Shown here in pieces: positions 41,476 through 42,637 of a stretch of 42,637 bases of DNA (position 1 is its first letter; every line of letters begins with the position of its first letter). Position numbers and translations under genes: made by a program. The notes beneath the pieces were generated by a model. That model was not told the DNA's origin. It was given only the letters and a program-made list of their open reading frames with translations, and ran no database searches. Source of the DNA: Pseudobutyrivibrio ruminis (GTDB lineage Bacteria > Bacillota > Clostridia > Lachnospirales > Lachnospiraceae); NCBI RefSeq assembly GCF_015057245.1, contig NZ_SVET01000022.1:1-42637 (forward strand), written 5' to 3'.

Positions 41476-41504
41476 AGCATACACTATGAAGTTTAATAAA
41501 ACAA
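41476..41504 (-). promoter_or_regulatory. Possible promoter of the acetyltransferase gene
   Basis: The minus strand shows TTGTTT, 17 bases, TATGCT, about 36 bases before the ATG at 41440. Confidence 0.4.
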
Positions 41505-41539
41505 TTATTTGACTTGTCTTCCAATGAACTGTATAGTCT

Positions 41540-41568
41540 AAAAAAAGATGTAGCCCAATCTGACTACA
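41540..41568 (-). terminator. Terminator downstream of the DinD-like gene
   Basis: The minus strand shows TGTAGTC/GGCTACA (7 bp with one G-T pair) and a 6-base loop, then TC and a run of seven T. It is about 110 bases past the DinD-like stop; the space between holds no gene. Confidence 0.65.
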
Positions 41569-41679
41569 CCCTTCATAAATCTAAATTATCATAGAAGTTC
41601 CATATTTACAGAAAAAATTTCATAGGCTCGACTTTTCATTTGCATTAAAACGATTCCTTATCTATTTCATTATTAATAA

Positions 41680-42537
41680 TCAATCCTCATCTATTTCAGA
41701 AACAGCCTCTATCAACTGTGTTACAGCCTCATTCAATTGAATTGCATTCTGACTTGTTATGATTGATTTACCTGTTTCTTGTTCTATCTCACGTCTCGCA
41801 TTTCCTGCAACACTGCCACCCTTTTGCGCAATCTTTTGATTTTCTTCTAACCCGCTAGGATTATGTACTTTAGTAAGCTCAGTTGTTGTAGCCTCAGCCA
41901 GCATATTAAGAGCTAATTCAAGGGTGGACATATTATCTCTTAGATTTTCTTTCTTTAGGCCTTTAAGATTTTTATACTGTCTAGTACTCATTCCAGACCA
42001 AGCTCTAGTAACTTCATCTGTCAAAATAGCAAATTCTCTGCCCTGTTCCACACCATGGGCTTTCCACTGATCTGTTAGTTCTTTTCGCGCTCTAATTGTC
42101 TGTAACCTTTGATTAATCCAATCAGCATCATATCCCAGTTTAGAATATGTTTCTAAGGCTCTATCAATCGTAAGCTCTGGGTCAATGGTCTCCTCTATTC
42201 TCTCTCTACCAACTTGAGCTAACCACATTTTAAATGGCTCTGCTTTCTTTGATGGAATAGATTGAATAATACGGAGTAACTGTTCAGTATTTGCTACGTC
42301 AGTTAATCGTTTTTTTCCATCCTGTGCTGTCATTTTCAACTGGTGACAATTTGTCACCAGTTGACTTCCTTCATCCTTAAGCCTCTGTTTAAGCTTATTC
42401 CAATATTTCCTACCATCAGCACTTTCTGTTAAAACTTGGCATACATCTACAATCGAAAAATACCATTCTTCCTCTTCTTCAACCCATGCAGTTCGAATTG
42501 GTTGATTTTCAAATAATTCTAGCTTATCATCTGCCAT
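41680..42537 (-). CDS. DinD/Bro-N family protein
   Basis: A 285-residue protein. The N-terminal part (FENQPIRTAWVEEEEEWYFS, then IVDVCQVLTESADGRKYWNK) is a Bro-N domain, common in phage antirepressors. The middle (ERIEETIDPELTIDRALETY, then DWINQRLQTIRARKELT) and C-terminal parts (NLKGLKKENLRDNMSTLELA) match the DNA-damage-inducible DinD group. No phage genes are beside it and I see no LexA-type site in the 100 bases upstream. Bro-N proteins act as regulators in phages; the role here is unknown. The start ATG follows GGGAAAGAG. Confidence 0.82.
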   Translation of the reverse strand: MADDKLELFENQPIRTAWVEEEEEWYFSIVDVCQVLTESADGRKYWNKLKQRLKDEGSQLVTNCHQLKMTAQDGKKRLTDVANTEQLLRIIQSIPSKKAEPFKMWLAQVGRERIEETIDPELTIDRALETYSKLGYDADWINQRLQTIRARKELTDQWKAHGVEQGREFAILTDEVTRAWSGMSTRQYKNLKGLKKENLRDNMSTLELALNMLAEATTTELTKVHNPSGLEENQKIAQKGGSVAGNARREIEQETGKSIITSQNAIQLNEAVTQLIEAVSEIDED

Positions 42538-42637
42538 ATTAAATACTCTCTTTCCCTTTTTCCCTCAAATGAAAAACTCATTGCAAAATAGAAGGTATTT
42601 CTAATACATTAAAGATTGTATTTTCAATTTTTGTGGT

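Overview
The window reads as low-GC Firmicutes chromosome, most like a Lachnospiraceae member of the Butyrivibrio/Pseudobutyrivibrio/Roseburia type. Supporting this are the paired GlgC/GlgD glycogen genes, a superoxide reductase, the FucI-family isomerase beside xylulokinase, YesN/YesM-type regulation of a CUT1 sugar transporter, strong AGGAGG ribosome sites and TTGACA/TATAAT-like promoters. The genus is an inference; no rRNA is present. Almost every gene is on the minus strand. Only the tRNA, the SprT-like protease and one small hydrolase are on plus.

Layout. 1-5.1 kb: F-type ATP synthase operon read right to left as atpB, atpE, atpF, a fused delta-alpha gene, atpG and atpD (cut by the window edge). 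5.3-9.3 kb: guanine deaminase with a small FakA-like domain protein, then glgC-glgD. 9.5 kb: tRNA-Glu(CUC) with clear promoter and terminator. 9.7-12.7 kb: sugar isomerase and xylulokinase. 12.9-13.5 kb: a zinc-ribbon membrane protein interrupted by an in-frame TAG. 13.6-17.4 kb: a tight four-gene run (secreted DUF6273/Ig-like protein, acetyltransferase, AraC regulator, RNase H-like protein). 17.6-18.9 kb: SprT-like protease with a Tudor-like tail, convergent with shikimate kinase across a very long hairpin. 19.0-22.2 kb: VTC-domain, DUF4956 and Cthe_2159-type surface beta-helix genes. 22.4-23.4 kb: small alpha/beta hydrolase and desulfoferrodoxin. 23.5-27.1 kb: a three-gene ABC-2 exporter with its own ArsR-type regulator. 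27.24-27.83 kb: no protein gene, but a chain of hairpins ending in a strong terminator. 27.8-36.6 kb: alpha-galactoside utilisation (sensor kinase, response regulator, binding protein, two permeases, GH36 alpha-galactosidase). 36.7-40.6 kb: glycerate utilisation (CdaR regulator, GntP permease, glycerate kinase). 40.7-42.5 kb: acetyltransferase, an acetyltransferase pseudogene and a DinD/Bro-N protein.

The most unusual items are the delta-alpha ATP synthase fusion, the amber-interrupted zinc-ribbon gene, the gene-free structured stretch at 27.3-27.6 kb, an 11-bp inverted repeat that would cover the gntP ribosome site, and the 94-nt hairpin at 18.3 kb. No CRISPR array, insertion sequence or intact prophage was seen. 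All function calls come from reading the sequence by eye; no database search was run.
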